The notes under the pieces are model-generated. The model saw nothing but the letters and a program-made list of their open reading frames with translations. It did not search any database and was not told where the DNA came from. From the NCBI GenBank assembly GCA_018818835.1, contig JAHIRD010000012.1, forward strand, positions 1-64,000: a DNA stretch of 64,000 nucleotides. The letters are read 5' to 3'. Made by a program: the position numbers and the translations under genes. Shown here piece after piece: positions 45,291 to 54,595 of this stretch (the stretch's first letter is position 1; each line of letters begins with the position of its first letter). The stretch is from Pseudomonadota bacterium. Its GTDB lineage: Bacteria; Desulfobacterota; Desulfobacteria; Desulfobacterales; Desulfolunaceae.

Positions 45291-46937
45291 ATGTTGAAAA
45301 TTATTCCATTGGGTGGTTTGGGTGAAATTGGGCTTAACATGATGGTCGTTGAGTATGGTGACACCGGTTTTATTATTGATGCCGGGTTGATGTTTCCAGA
45401 AGACTATATGTTGGGTATTGACATCGTCATACCGGTGATGGACTACATCAAACAGAGTGATTCCCACATTGCAGGAATCTTTCTGACCCATGCCCATGAA
45501 GATCATATCGGAGCTCTTCCTTATCTTTTACGAGAAATTCATATTCCTGTCTATGGTACGGCTTTTACACTGGGAGTTGTGAAGAACAAACTGGAAGAGC
45601 ATGGTTTTTCGGATGTGGCGTTTGTTGAAATCATACCCGGAAAATCAATCTGTCTTGGCCCATTTGAATTGGGGTTTATCCGGGTCAGTCATTCCACTGT
45701 GGATGGGGTGGGGCTGGCAGTGAAAACACCGGAAGGCATGATTGTTCACACGGGTGATTTCAAAATCGGTCATGGGGGAAACGACGCCATGACCACCGAC
45801 GTGAACCGATTTGCCCAATGCGGTGCAGAAGGGGTTCTGGTCCTTATGTCCGATTCAACCAATGTGGAAGCCGAGGGCTATACCCTGTCTGACCAGTCCG
45901 TGGCCGACTCGTTGCAAGCTGTTTGTGAAGCCAGTTCCGGCCGTGTTATTGTTGCTCTTTTTGCTTCAAATGTTGCCCGGATACAGCAGATTGTTGACAT
46001 TGCCAAAAAACGGGGGAGTAAACTGATCTTCAGCGGCAGAAGTGTGGAAATGACCGTGGGTATTGCCAAAAAACTGGGTTTTCTCAGCGTCCCAGAAGGC
46101 ATGGAAATCGATGTGAAGGATGTGGACCTGTACCCGACGAATAAGATCGTGATGCTCACAACCGGAAGCCAGGGTGAGCCCATGTCAGCCTTGGCACGGA
46201 TAGCCGCCGGAAGCCACAGGCATATCAAGATTGAAAAAGACGATACCGTCATTTTGTCTTCCAAGATGATTCCCGGAAATGAAAAGGCTATTTCAAATAT
46301 TATTAACAGCCTTTACAAGCTTGGAGCCAATGTGGTTTATGAGCGGACCTCCAATGTCCATGTGTCAGGTCATGCCTACCAGGAAGAGTTGAAGATGATG
46401 ATCCGGCTGACCAAACCGCAATATTTTATTCCCATTCACGGTGAGTACCGTCATCTGGTTCACCACGCCCGGTTGGCCCGTTCCATGGGTATTCCCACTG
46501 ACCGGATTATACTGGCTGAAAACGGACAGGTGATCGCCTTTGAGAACAAAAAAGGGAGGATCATTGGGAAGATTCCAACGGGCCGGGTGCTTGTGGATGG
46601 AAAAGGTGTGGGTGATGTGGGCCGTAGTGTGCTCAAGGAACGGCAGATGCTTTCCGAAGATGGCTTGGTGGTGGTGACCATTGTCTTTGATGAGGAGACC
46701 GGAATCATCATGTACGGACCGGAAATCGTGTCCCGGGGCTTTGTGTTCTGGACCGCCACGGGTCATCTGTTGGATGATGCCCAATGTGTGATCCTGGAAG
46801 TGATTGAAGAGGTAGGGCCCGATGCCCCCCACCGAATTGATGTGATCCGCTCGAAAATTCAAAAAGCACTGAGACAATATTTTAATTTCACCATCAAACG
46901 AAGGCCGATTATCGTTCCGGTGATCATGGCATTATAG
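45291..46937 (+). CDS. rnj: Ribonuclease J
   Basis: Metallo-beta-lactamase/beta-CASP ribonuclease with 5'-3' exonuclease and endonuclease activity in mRNA decay. The zinc motif H-A-H-E-D-H is at 67-72, preceded by L-G-G-L-G-E-I-G-L-N at the N-terminus. The beta-CASP part contains S-D-S-T-N-V-E, I-F-S-G-R-S and T-G-S-Q-G-E-P-M-S-A-L, and H-V-S-G-H-A with F-I-P-I-H-G-E-Y-R lies further on. The C-terminal domain is complete; 548 residues is the standard length. It is followed after 67 bp by ftsK. Confidence 0.95.
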   Translation: MLKIIPLGGLGEIGLNMMVVEYGDTGFIIDAGLMFPEDYMLGIDIVIPVMDYIKQSDSHIAGIFLTHAHEDHIGALPYLLREIHIPVYGTAFTLGVVKNKLEEHGFSDVAFVEIIPGKSICLGPFELGFIRVSHSTVDGVGLAVKTPEGMIVHTGDFKIGHGGNDAMTTDVNRFAQCGAEGVLVLMSDSTNVEAEGYTLSDQSVADSLQAVCEASSGRVIVALFASNVARIQQIVDIAKKRGSKLIFSGRSVEMTVGIAKKLGFLSVPEGMEIDVKDVDLYPTNKIVMLTTGSQGEPMSALARIAAGSHRHIKIEKDDTVILSSKMIPGNEKAISNIINSLYKLGANVVYERTSNVHVSGHAYQEELKMMIRLTKPQYFIPIHGEYRHLVHHARLARSMGIPTDRIILAENGQVIAFENKKGRIIGKIPTGRVLVDGKGVGDVGRSVLKERQMLSEDGLVVVTIVFDEETGIIMYGPEIVSRGFVFWTATGHLLDDAQCVILEVIEEVGPDAPHRIDVIRSKIQKALRQYFNFTIKRRPIIVPVIMAL

Positions 46938-47004
46938 TGCCTTAATATTTTTTTTCGGAGTGGGTGTTTCAGACAAGACTTCTATATACGGATAACGTGA
47001 ACCT

Positions 47005-49221
47005 ATGCGCAAAGAAATCACTGGTACGCTTCTTTTTTTTCTTGTGATACTCACCCTTGTGAGCCTCCTTTCATACAGCCCCGGTGATCCGTCCATTCAT
47101 CATGCCGGAGCCGAAGGCCAGATACAGAATCTGTTCGGAATGCTGGGGGCTTATTTTTCAAGTTTTCTCGTGGGCCTCTTCGGGATCGGTTCGTTCTGGG
47201 TGCCCATTCTTCTTCTTCTTGCCAGTGTCCGTTTTCTGGGACAAAAAAATGAACGGGGGCTTTTTCTTCTGGTTATCGGTGGTCTGGTTCTTGTGGTGGT
47301 CACCGGAACGTTCATGTCCCTGGTATCCTCTGATAATTTTTGCACCCTTTTCGGTCATCGTTTTTCATCGGGGGGTCTTGTGGGTATTCCCTTGAAATCC
47401 TTCCTTCTCCATTATACCAATCCCACAGGCAGCTATATCATTATCGCCGTGCTTGTGGTCATCGGTCTAATCCTTGCTACACGATTTTCCATCGTTACGT
47501 TTGCCAGAAAATGTCTGGCGTTGGTAAAAAATTGTCTGGACATGATCGGAAAAGTCCGTGCTGGATGGAAAGCCTGGAAAGAGGCCCGAAAAGCTGAAAA
47601 AGAATTAAAAAAAATGGAGAAGGCTGACCGCGACATGGTGAAAATGAATCGCCGTCTGGAGGAAAAGAAACGGCCAGGGCCCGAAATCAAGATCACGGCG
47701 GCCAAACCCAAAACAGCCAAAGTAGCTCCTGTTGTTCAACAGGAGGAATTTTCATTTATGACCAGTGGTAAGAACTTCAAACTCCCGGGTGTTGGGTTTC
47801 TGAATGATCCTGAGAAACGGCCATCCACCGTGGACGATGAAACGCTTCGTATGCGGTCCAAACTTCTTGAGAAAAAGCTTGAAGATTTCGGTGTGATGGG
47901 AACCGTGTCAGCCGTCTCGCCGGGACCGGTGATCACCACCTTTGAATACAAGCCTGCACCGGGTGTAAAAATCAACAAGATCGTCAATCTGTCCGATGAT
48001 CTGGCCCTGGCCTTACGGGCAATCAGTATCCGTATTATCGCACCCATTCCGGGAAAGGACGCCATCGGCATCGAAATCCCCAATGAAACCCGGGAATCGG
48101 TCTGTTTCAAGGAAATCGTTACATCCAGTGCCTATATAAACTCCAAATCTCCTCTAAACATGTGTCTGGGGCATGATATCGTCGGGAACCCTGTCAGTGC
48201 AGAGCTTGATAAAATGCCCCATCTTCTTATTGCAGGGGCCACCGGGGCAGGTAAAAGCGTGGGTCTCAATGCCATGATTTCCAGTATACTCTTTCGTGCC
48301 ACACCCGATGAAGTGCGCATGATCATGATTGATCCCAAACGTATTGAATTGTCGGTTTATGATGGCATCCCCCATCTGATCACTCCGGTGGTCACCGATA
48401 TGAAAAAGGCCACCAATGCCTTGTTCTGGGCTGTCCGTGAAATGGAAAATCGCTACGAACTGTTAGCGGAACTGAAGTGCCGGAACATCGGACAATACAA
48501 CAAGAAAGTTGAAAAGGAATTCCCGGATAAAAAAGAGGATGATGAAACGGTTAGACGGCATAAAAAGCTACCCTTTATTGTTATCATCATTGATGAGCTT
48601 GCCGATTTGATGATGGTGGCCTCACGGGATGTGGAAGTGTCGCTGACCCGACTTGCCCAGATGGCACGGGCCTGTGGAATTCATATTGTTCTGGCCACCC
48701 AGCGTCCCTCCGTTGACGTTCTGACAGGCATTATCAAGGCCAATTTTCCCACACGAATTTCCTTTCAGGTGTCGTCTAAAACCGATTCACGGACCATCAT
48801 CGACTCCAATGGGGCCGAAGCCCTCCTGGGAATGGGGGATATGCTTTATCTTCCCCCAGGTACGGCAAAACTCCAGCGAATTCATGGTGCCTTTATTTCC
48901 GACGAGGAACTGAACAGTCTGATTGAGTTCTGGAAAGGCCAGAAAGAACCTGAATACGATGAATCCATTCTTCAGGCGCCGCCTGAGAAAAATGAAGAGA
49001 ACGGGAGTGCGGAAGATTACGATGAAAAATACGATGAGGCCGTGGCTTTGGTGACCCGCACGCGTCAGGCGTCCATTTCCAGTGTGCAGCGCCATTTGAG
49101 AATTGGTTACAACCGGGCGGCGCGCATCATTGAAACCATGGAAAAGGAAGGCCTTATCGGCCCGGCCGACGGAGCAAAACCACGGGAAATCCTGGCAGGT
49201 AGCTACGACAACATCCCCTGA
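47005..49221 (+). CDS. ftsK: DNA translocase FtsK
   Basis: Septal DNA pump coordinating chromosome segregation with division. The N-terminal 180 residues hold about four transmembrane segments. A short charged linker (about 180-250) leads to the alpha/beta motor domains with Walker A G-A-T-G-A-G-K-S (411-418) and I-I-I-D-E-L-A-D-L-M as Walker B. The C-terminal winged-helix gamma domain (Y-D-E-A-V-A-L-V, then S-S-V-Q-R-H-L-R-I-G-Y-N-R-A-A) recognises polar sequences. With 738 residues it is the SpoIIIE-like size, lacking the long linker of E. coli FtsK. Confidence 0.96.
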   Translation: MRKEITGTLLFFLVILTLVSLLSYSPGDPSIHHAGAEGQIQNLFGMLGAYFSSFLVGLFGIGSFWVPILLLLASVRFLGQKNERGLFLLVIGGLVLVVVTGTFMSLVSSDNFCTLFGHRFSSGGLVGIPLKSFLLHYTNPTGSYIIIAVLVVIGLILATRFSIVTFARKCLALVKNCLDMIGKVRAGWKAWKEARKAEKELKKMEKADRDMVKMNRRLEEKKRPGPEIKITAAKPKTAKVAPVVQQEEFSFMTSGKNFKLPGVGFLNDPEKRPSTVDDETLRMRSKLLEKKLEDFGVMGTVSAVSPGPVITTFEYKPAPGVKINKIVNLSDDLALALRAISIRIIAPIPGKDAIGIEIPNETRESVCFKEIVTSSAYINSKSPLNMCLGHDIVGNPVSAELDKMPHLLIAGATGAGKSVGLNAMISSILFRATPDEVRMIMIDPKRIELSVYDGIPHLITPVVTDMKKATNALFWAVREMENRYELLAELKCRNIGQYNKKVEKEFPDKKEDDETVRRHKKLPFIVIIIDELADLMMVASRDVEVSLTRLAQMARACGIHIVLATQRPSVDVLTGIIKANFPTRISFQVSSKTDSRTIIDSNGAEALLGMGDMLYLPPGTAKLQRIHGAFISDEELNSLIEFWKGQKEPEYDESILQAPPEKNEENGSAEDYDEKYDEAVALVTRTRQASISSVQRHLRIGYNRAARIIETMEKEGLIGPADGAKPREILAGSYDNIP

Positions 49222-49278
49222 TTTATGACATGAGACATCGTATGTTTGTTATCTAAAATACATAAGGAACACATCTCC

Positions 49279-49929
49279 ATGACACTACGTGATTTAAGAC
49301 TGGTTGACCAGATCAAGGGCTTTCTTGATCAGGATGAGGGCATGCGGCTTTACACCGTGGCCCGTGAGGCATCGGAAATGGGCCCCATGCTTGAAATCGG
49401 AAGTTACTGCGGAAAGTCAACCCTTTATCTGGGCACAGCTGCCAGAGAAAATAAGGGTGTTCTTTTCACCATTGACCACCACCGTGGGTCGGAAGAGCAA
49501 CAGTACGGTGAAGGTTATTTCGATCCGGAACTTTACGATGAAAAAGAAAAAAAAGTGGATACCTTTCCTCATCTTAGACGAACGCTCGAACAAGGAGGGC
49601 TTGAAGACACGGTGGTGCCCATTGTCTCGTCATCCCCATTGACCGCAAGAATGTGGGCCACACCGCTGAGCCTTGTTTTTATTGACGGGGGTCACACATT
49701 CAAAGCGGCCTTTAATGATTACTCCTGTTGGGCCAGACACATTATGCCCGGTGGCTTTCTTCTGATTCACGATATTTTTAAAGATCCGGCCGAAGGCGGG
49801 CAGGCCCCTTATCATGTGTACAAACTCGCCATGGCCTCGGGCCAGTTCAGAGTCCTTGAAATGACCAAAACCTTGGGCGTTCTTCAACGCTATCTTCCCG
49901 GTGAATTCCCCGACGATCTTCCCCAATAG
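49279..49929 (+). CDS. Class I SAM-dependent methyltransferase (Methyltransf_24 type)
   Basis: Predicted S-adenosylmethionine methyltransferase of unknown substrate. The SAM loop reads M-L-E-I-G-S-Y-C-G-K-S-T-L-Y (about 38-51), followed by F-T-I-D-H-H at the end of strand 2 and L-V-F-I-D-G-G-H-T-F-K-A-A at strand 4, the latter typical of catechol O-methyltransferase-like and glycan-associated enzymes. ATG 49279 (MTLRDLRLVDQ) has AAGGA upstream; a TTG at 49246 would extend it. It follows ftsK by 57 bp and ends inside a perfect hairpin. Confidence 0.8.
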   Translation: MTLRDLRLVDQIKGFLDQDEGMRLYTVAREASEMGPMLEIGSYCGKSTLYLGTAARENKGVLFTIDHHRGSEEQQYGEGYFDPELYDEKEKKVDTFPHLRRTLEQGGLEDTVVPIVSSSPLTARMWATPLSLVFIDGGHTFKAAFNDYSCWARHIMPGGFLLIHDIFKDPAEGGQAPYHVYKLAMASGQFRVLEMTKTLGVLQRYLPGEFPDDLPQ

Positions 49930-49982
49930 AAACGGCTTTTGCCGTTTCTATGTGACCAGGATTTTCTTTGGAAAATCCTGGT
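49927..49982 (+). terminator. Two tandem perfect hairpins with four-base loops
   Basis: TAGAAACGGC-TTTT-GCCGTTTCTA (49927-49950) starts at the methyltransferase stop codon, and ACCAGGATTTTC-TTTG-GAAAATCCTGGT (49955-49982) follows four bases later. Both stems are perfect (10 and 12 bp). No T-run follows, so they may be 3'-end stabilisers, RNA-processing sites or part of an inserted element. The remaining 130 bp to the next gene show no feature. Confidence 0.5.
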
Positions 49983-50112
49983 GGGGCCAAACTTTTGACA
50001 AGTTTGACAAACATGTTTTTCAAATTCAAACGCTATCTGCCGCCTTTTCCAGCTTCTTAGCTGGTGAAATCTTAAAAGGTACTATTAATCAATTCAAACG
50101 TGGAGGGGAAAA

Positions 50113-50613
50113 ATGAATATGAATAAAAAAGGAATTGTTTTACTTTTATTAGGTTTAGCTATTATTGTTTTATCAGAAATTGCTGGTTCCATACGTCTTT
50201 ATCAAATGGGCTACTATAACTATAAAATTATATTAACTATACTCCCTGTAATCTTAATGATTATTGGTATTGTTTTCATTATAAATAATAAAAGTAGTGT
50301 GAATAAAAATTCAGATAGTAATGAAGAAACAAACACAGAAGATTTAAGTAAAAGTAATAATATAAATAAAGTTTCCAGAATATCTTTAATGGGTGGCTTG
50401 ATAGGAGCACTTACAACAAACCCAAAAACAGCTTTAGAAAATGAAATATATCGAAATAATCAAAAAGGTTGGAAGGCTATACACATAAAGAATCATTCAA
50501 CAACCAATTTGTTTATTTGGTTATTGCAGCTTATTGTTTTATTATTAACCTTTGGTTTATTTTCATGGGGCGGGGGATATTTAGTTCTATTTGAAAAAGA
50601 ATCTAATTGTTGA
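50113..50613 (+). CDS. Small AT-rich membrane protein of unknown function
   Basis: 166 residues with three hydrophobic segments: about 7-25, 38-58 and 131-155. Between the second and third lies a hydrophilic Asn/Ser/Lys-rich stretch (N-K-S-S-V-N-K-N-S-D-S-N) and a short hydrophobic patch, I-S-L-M-G-G-L-I-G-A-L. No known family is recognised. The gene is conspicuously AT-rich and uses TTA, ATA and AAT codons heavily, unlike its neighbours, which points to acquisition from a low-GC donor. A strong ribosome-binding site (GGAGGGGAAAA) precedes ATG 50113. It could encode an immunity-like or orphan envelope protein; nothing in the sequence decides this. Confidence 0.75.
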   Translation: MNMNKKGIVLLLLGLAIIVLSEIAGSIRLYQMGYYNYKIILTILPVILMIIGIVFIINNKSSVNKNSDSNEETNTEDLSKSNNINKVSRISLMGGLIGALTTNPKTALENEIYRNNQKGWKAIHIKNHSTTNLFIWLLQLIVLLLTFGLFSWGGGYLVLFEKESNC

Positions 50614-50618
50614 CAGAC

Positions 50619-50638
50619 AGCCAAACAAGGCTTTTTTG
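50619..50638 (+). terminator. Short terminator after the AT-rich gene
   Basis: AGCC-AAACAA-GGCT followed by a T-run, a few bases after the stop. The stem is short, so the call is tentative. Confidence 0.4.
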
Positions 50639-50734
50639 TACCAATATTGGTTAAGGTTACGGTTAATCATAGACTTATAGAGCTTGCCTTAAAAGACGAA
50701 ACGATCAAAGTTACAAAATAGGATGATAAATATC

Positions 50735-52450
50735 CTAGTGATCTGACAATAAATACGTTCTCAGGTTGAGTTTCTTGTTTTTTATGCCCAGTTTTTTCCG
50801 GATATTATCACGATGAAATTCAACGGTTCGGGGGGATATACCCAAAAAATCTGCTATGACTTTGGATGATTTGTTTTGTTTGATGAGATTGACAACCTGA
50901 ATTTCAGTGGGTGTGAGTTTTTGAATGCTTTCGGAAAGGATCTGCATAAAGGGGGAGCAGATTTCCATAAAGTTCTGCTCCAGGATTTCAAGGTATATTT
51001 TCTGATGTTTGTCCAGGGGTGTTTTTTTCAGTAAATCAATGTGGGGTGCAATCACTTCCTTGATGCTGAATGTCACACGATTTTCCAGATCTCTTTTATC
51101 ATTTTCTCGTTTTTTTAAAAGAACTTCCAGGGCTGTGTTGATGTCCTGGAGTTCACGGGTGCGTTCAATGACTTTTTCTTCAAGTGCCCAATGCATTCTA
51201 ATCATGTCTTCTTCGGCGCGTTTTTTTACGGTGATGTCCAGAAGGGTTTCAATGGCACCTGTGATCGTGTTTTCCGAATCCCTTAAAAACGCCGACGTCA
51301 GATACAGCCATTTCCCGTTCTCACCCAGTTCGGGGAAATGGGCCTCCACGTCATAAGCATCTTTTACAACACCGGACTTTCGGCACTCTGATTTATAAAA
51401 CGCTGATATGTCTTCAAGGGGAAGGCCATCGATTAAAAAGTCCGATAAGATGGGTTGTTTCAGATACTTCTCGGTAATTTGTTTGTCTTTCCCTATAATA
51501 TCAGATTGCTGAACCCCGGTGAGTTCCTCGCAGGCTTTGTTCCAGTGAACAATGCAATGGTTTTTATTGACGACAATGGTGGGAATGGGGGAGCCTTCTA
51601 TGATTGCTTTTAACTGCTGCTCGCTTTCTTTTAATTCCTTTTCATAACGTATTTCAGCGGTTACGTCCCTGGAATAACTTCTGAATCCGACCTTTTCCCC
51701 CGTGTCATTGGTTTTTAAATTGGATTTAACCTCATAATAATGAACAGAGCCGTCTTTCATGCGTCCCCTGATCAGTAAACCACTGGCCGGTTCGCCGGTT
51801 TCAAGGATGTTTGCATAAAAAACAACAACCCGATCCCAATCTTCCGGCAGGATATAATCTCGAAAATTCATGGTGTTTAATTCGTCTCTGGAAAATCCTG
51901 AGTGTCTGACCACGGCTTCATTGAAAAAAATAAAGCCCCCTTCAATGCTTTGCTCAAAGAAAAATTCCTCTATGTTTTCAACCAGAAGTCTGTATTTACG
52001 TTCGCTTTCAGCCAGTTCCTCCCCCATGTGTTTGTGATCTGAAATATCAACGCTATATAAAACACGAAGGGGTTGAAGGTCATCTGTTTTTATGTCAACC
52101 ACCGTGGTTTCAACCCGTCGAAGCTCTCCTCCATTTTCATTGAAACATATCACACATTTTTCTGAAGTGTCTCTGTGGCTTTTTATTTGGTTTATCCAGT
52201 CGGTGAACTGATCTTTGCAGGCCTTGTCCATGGGGTTCCGGATATCGTATCCCATGAGTTCATGGACAGTTCTTCCTGAAATTGCAGCCATTGCCTTATT
52301 CACATAGATGCATTGAAAACTGTCATCGATGATCGCTATTCCTGTACTGCCATTTTCAACAATCAGGTTGGCCATGGAAAGGCCTTGAGAATTTTCATCA
52401 TTTCCTGAAGACACAACCGATTTTTTATTGAGTATGTTCAAACGTTCCAT
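50735..52450 (-). CDS. PAS-domain sensor with LuxR-type DNA-binding domain
   Basis: One-component cytosolic regulator of 571 residues. Three PAS domains lie in tandem (about 26-140, 148-270 and 280-410), for example G-S-T-G-I-A-I-I-D-D and G-S-P-I-P-T-I-V-V-N-K. A coiled-coil linker (about 412-460) leads to a C-terminal LuxR/NarL helix-turn-helix: L-T-P-T-E-I-Q-V-V-N-L-I, then K-V-I-A-D-F-L-G-I-S-P-R-T-V-E-F-H-R. There is no kinase or receiver domain, so the PAS domains themselves should sense ligands or redox state. It is divergent from the acyl-CoA dehydrogenase gene across 448 bp that include two dyad-symmetric sites, and likely controls it. Confidence 0.9.
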   Translation of the reverse strand: MERLNILNKKSVVSSGNDENSQGLSMANLIVENGSTGIAIIDDSFQCIYVNKAMAAISGRTVHELMGYDIRNPMDKACKDQFTDWINQIKSHRDTSEKCVICFNENGGELRRVETTVVDIKTDDLQPLRVLYSVDISDHKHMGEELAESERKYRLLVENIEEFFFEQSIEGGFIFFNEAVVRHSGFSRDELNTMNFRDYILPEDWDRVVVFYANILETGEPASGLLIRGRMKDGSVHYYEVKSNLKTNDTGEKVGFRSYSRDVTAEIRYEKELKESEQQLKAIIEGSPIPTIVVNKNHCIVHWNKACEELTGVQQSDIIGKDKQITEKYLKQPILSDFLIDGLPLEDISAFYKSECRKSGVVKDAYDVEAHFPELGENGKWLYLTSAFLRDSENTITGAIETLLDITVKKRAEEDMIRMHWALEEKVIERTRELQDINTALEVLLKKRENDKRDLENRVTFSIKEVIAPHIDLLKKTPLDKHQKIYLEILEQNFMEICSPFMQILSESIQKLTPTEIQVVNLIKQNKSSKVIADFLGISPRTVEFHRDNIRKKLGIKNKKLNLRTYLLSDH

Positions 52451-52668
52451 GGCATTTATCTCCCGGGTTGTGGCCCATGCGAAATAGTCATGTGTTTCGT
52501 GTCCAACCGGATATGCTATTTTTGGCGGGGCACTATTTAATAAACATACGGGACATTCTATCCGTATAATTAACTTTGGCTTGTCCTGGAGCTAATTCAT
52601 CTAAATATATCAAAAAATCAGAATGATATAAAAAAAAGAATGAATATATAATCATATACTATTCAAGA

Positions 52669-52689
52669 ATACGTGGCAATACCCCGTAT
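52669..52689. promoter_or_regulatory. Candidate operator for the PAS-LuxR regulator
   Basis: Interrupted dyad ATACGTGG-CAATA-CCCCGTAT (8-bp arms, one mismatch pair, 5-nt centre) in the divergent region between the PAS-LuxR gene and the acyl-CoA dehydrogenase gene. Spacing and length suit a dimeric LuxR/NarL-type protein. It is 210 bp before the dehydrogenase start. Confidence 0.5.
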
Positions 52690-52718
52690 TTTTACCGATA
52701 AAAAACAGGGGTTGTCAT

Positions 52719-52735
52719 ATGGGTGGATCACCCAT
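52719..52735. promoter_or_regulatory. Second dyad in the divergent regulatory region
   Basis: ATGGGTG-GAT-CACCCAT is a perfect 7-bp dyad with a 3-nt centre, 30 bp from the first site. It could be another operator or a small hairpin in the leader. Apart from these two sites and an AT-rich block around 52590-52665, the 448-bp gap shows nothing further. Confidence 0.4.
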
Positions 52736-52898
52736 AAAATCAGCAGGATTAAATGGTGATGAAATATGCTTAGACAAATTATTTATAAACGTACCAATAC
52801 CGTATTGCAGACATTCCGCAGAATGTTTTAATTTTTTTCCTGACAGCCGACTGTTTTGATTTTAATAGCCGGTTGTTTTTTATTCGGAGGATACCACG

Positions 52899-54593
52899 AT
52901 GTTGCTCAACCCCAAAAAACTGAACAAAACCTATCCAGACAAAGAAACCGAAGAAATCATGAAAAATACCATCGATTTTTTCGAAAATATGGGTCTGGCC
53001 AAGTGCAAGGAGGATTATCATTCGGCCCGCTGGTATACCGAATTCCTTGACTTCATGAACAAAGAAAACATTATGGCCAAACTGCTTACTCCCGCAGGCT
53101 ATGGAGAAAACGCAAGGTGGGACTCCTCCAGAATCGTTGAGTTTGCCGAAATCCTGGGATTTTACGGCCTGACTTACTGGTATTGTTTCCAGGTCTCTGC
53201 CCTGGGCCTGGGACCCATCTGGATCGGTAAAAATGAAGAAGTGAAACACAAGGCAGCCCAGCTCCTGAAAGAGGGTGCTATTTTCGGTTTTGGCCTTTCG
53301 GAAAAAGAGCATGGGGCAGACATCTATTCAAGTGACATGATGCTTTATCCAAAGGCAGACGGAACTTACACAGCCAAAGGGGATAAATACTATATCGGTA
53401 ACGGGAACGAAGCCGCGTTGGTCTCCACCTTTGGTAAAATGGCCGATACAGGGGATTATGTTTTTTTTGTTGTGGATTCCAAACATAAAAACTACGAATG
53501 CACCAAAAATGTGATCTATAATCAGGATTATGTGGCTGAATATGTTCTTCATGATTACCCCATCACAGAGGCGGATATCACCGATAAGGGCAGGGACGCC
53601 TGGGATGCATCGCTGAATACGATCAATGTCATGAAGTTCAATTTGGGCTGGGCCTCCATCGGAATCTGCGAACATGCATTTTACGAGGCCATGGACCATG
53701 CTGCCAACCGGAACCTGTTCGGCAAGTTCGTGACTGATTTTACCCATATCCGCCAGTTGTTTGTGGATGCCTACTGCCGTCTCTATGCCATGAAAACCTT
53801 TGCTCTAAGGGCCACCGACTATATGCGCTCGGCGTCTGAAAAAGATCGCAGGTACCTTTTGTTCAACCCCATGGTAAAAATGAAAGTCACCACCCAGGGA
53901 GAAGAGGTCATTAATAATCTCTGGGACATCATCGCTGCCAAAGGATTTGAAAAGGACACATATTTTTCCAATGCAGTGCTGGATATAAGGGCCCTGCCCA
54001 AACTTGAAGGCACCGTCCATGTGAACATGGCCCTGATTATAAAATTTATGCCCAACTATTTCTTTAACCCTGCTGAATTTCCTGAAATTCCCAAACGGAA
54101 TGATCCGGGTAACGATGATTTCCTGTTCAACCAGGGACAGACCAAAGGCCTGGGTAAAACACAGTTCCATGACTATAATATTGTCTATGGCAAATATAAT
54201 CTTCCCAATGTTTCGATCTTCAAAGAACAGATCGAAACATTTAAAGAATTTATGATGATCTCCCTTGAATCCATGGCGGCCCAGTCCGAGGATATTGACT
54301 TTCTTCTGAACGTGGGCGAGCTGTTCACCCTGGTGGTTTATGGTCAGCTCATCCTTGAAAATAAAGAGATTTACAGTATTGAAGACGATATTATCGAGCA
54401 GATATTCGATTTTATGATCCGGGATTTTTCCAAATATTCCCTGCAGATCTTCAGTAAGAAAATTGCCACGGAAAAACAACAAGCCATCTGCATGAAAATG
54501 ATCAAGCGACCGGTGGTGGATGAGGCCCGTTATAACAGAGTCTGGGAAAACCATGTGTATGCCATGAAAGGGACCTATGTGATGAATCCCTGA
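52899..54593 (+). CDS. Acyl-CoA dehydrogenase family protein
   Basis: FAD-dependent enzyme oxidising an acyl-CoA to the 2-enoyl-CoA. The N-terminal helical domain, the middle beta domain (G-F-G-L-S-E-K-E-H-G-A-D, then A-K-G-D-K-Y-Y-I-G-N-G-N) and the C-terminal helical domain are in the standard order. The catalytic base is probably Glu370 in L-E-G-T-V-H-V-N. The protein is 564 residues, about 180 longer than short-chain dehydrogenases; the extra part lies at the C-terminus and is helical. GGAGG precedes the ATG. The divergent PAS-LuxR gene and the CoA-transferase remnant right behind it suggest a former acyl-CoA degradation operon. The substrate is unknown. Confidence 0.9.
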   Translation: MLLNPKKLNKTYPDKETEEIMKNTIDFFENMGLAKCKEDYHSARWYTEFLDFMNKENIMAKLLTPAGYGENARWDSSRIVEFAEILGFYGLTYWYCFQVSALGLGPIWIGKNEEVKHKAAQLLKEGAIFGFGLSEKEHGADIYSSDMMLYPKADGTYTAKGDKYYIGNGNEAALVSTFGKMADTGDYVFFVVDSKHKNYECTKNVIYNQDYVAEYVLHDYPITEADITDKGRDAWDASLNTINVMKFNLGWASIGICEHAFYEAMDHAANRNLFGKFVTDFTHIRQLFVDAYCRLYAMKTFALRATDYMRSASEKDRRYLLFNPMVKMKVTTQGEEVINNLWDIIAAKGFEKDTYFSNAVLDIRALPKLEGTVHVNMALIIKFMPNYFFNPAEFPEIPKRNDPGNDDFLFNQGQTKGLGKTQFHDYNIVYGKYNLPNVSIFKEQIETFKEFMMISLESMAAQSEDIDFLLNVGELFTLVVYGQLILENKEIYSIEDDIIEQIFDFMIRDFSKYSLQIFSKKIATEKQQAICMKMIKRPVVDEARYNRVWENHVYAMKGTYVMNP

Positions 54594-54595
54594 TT

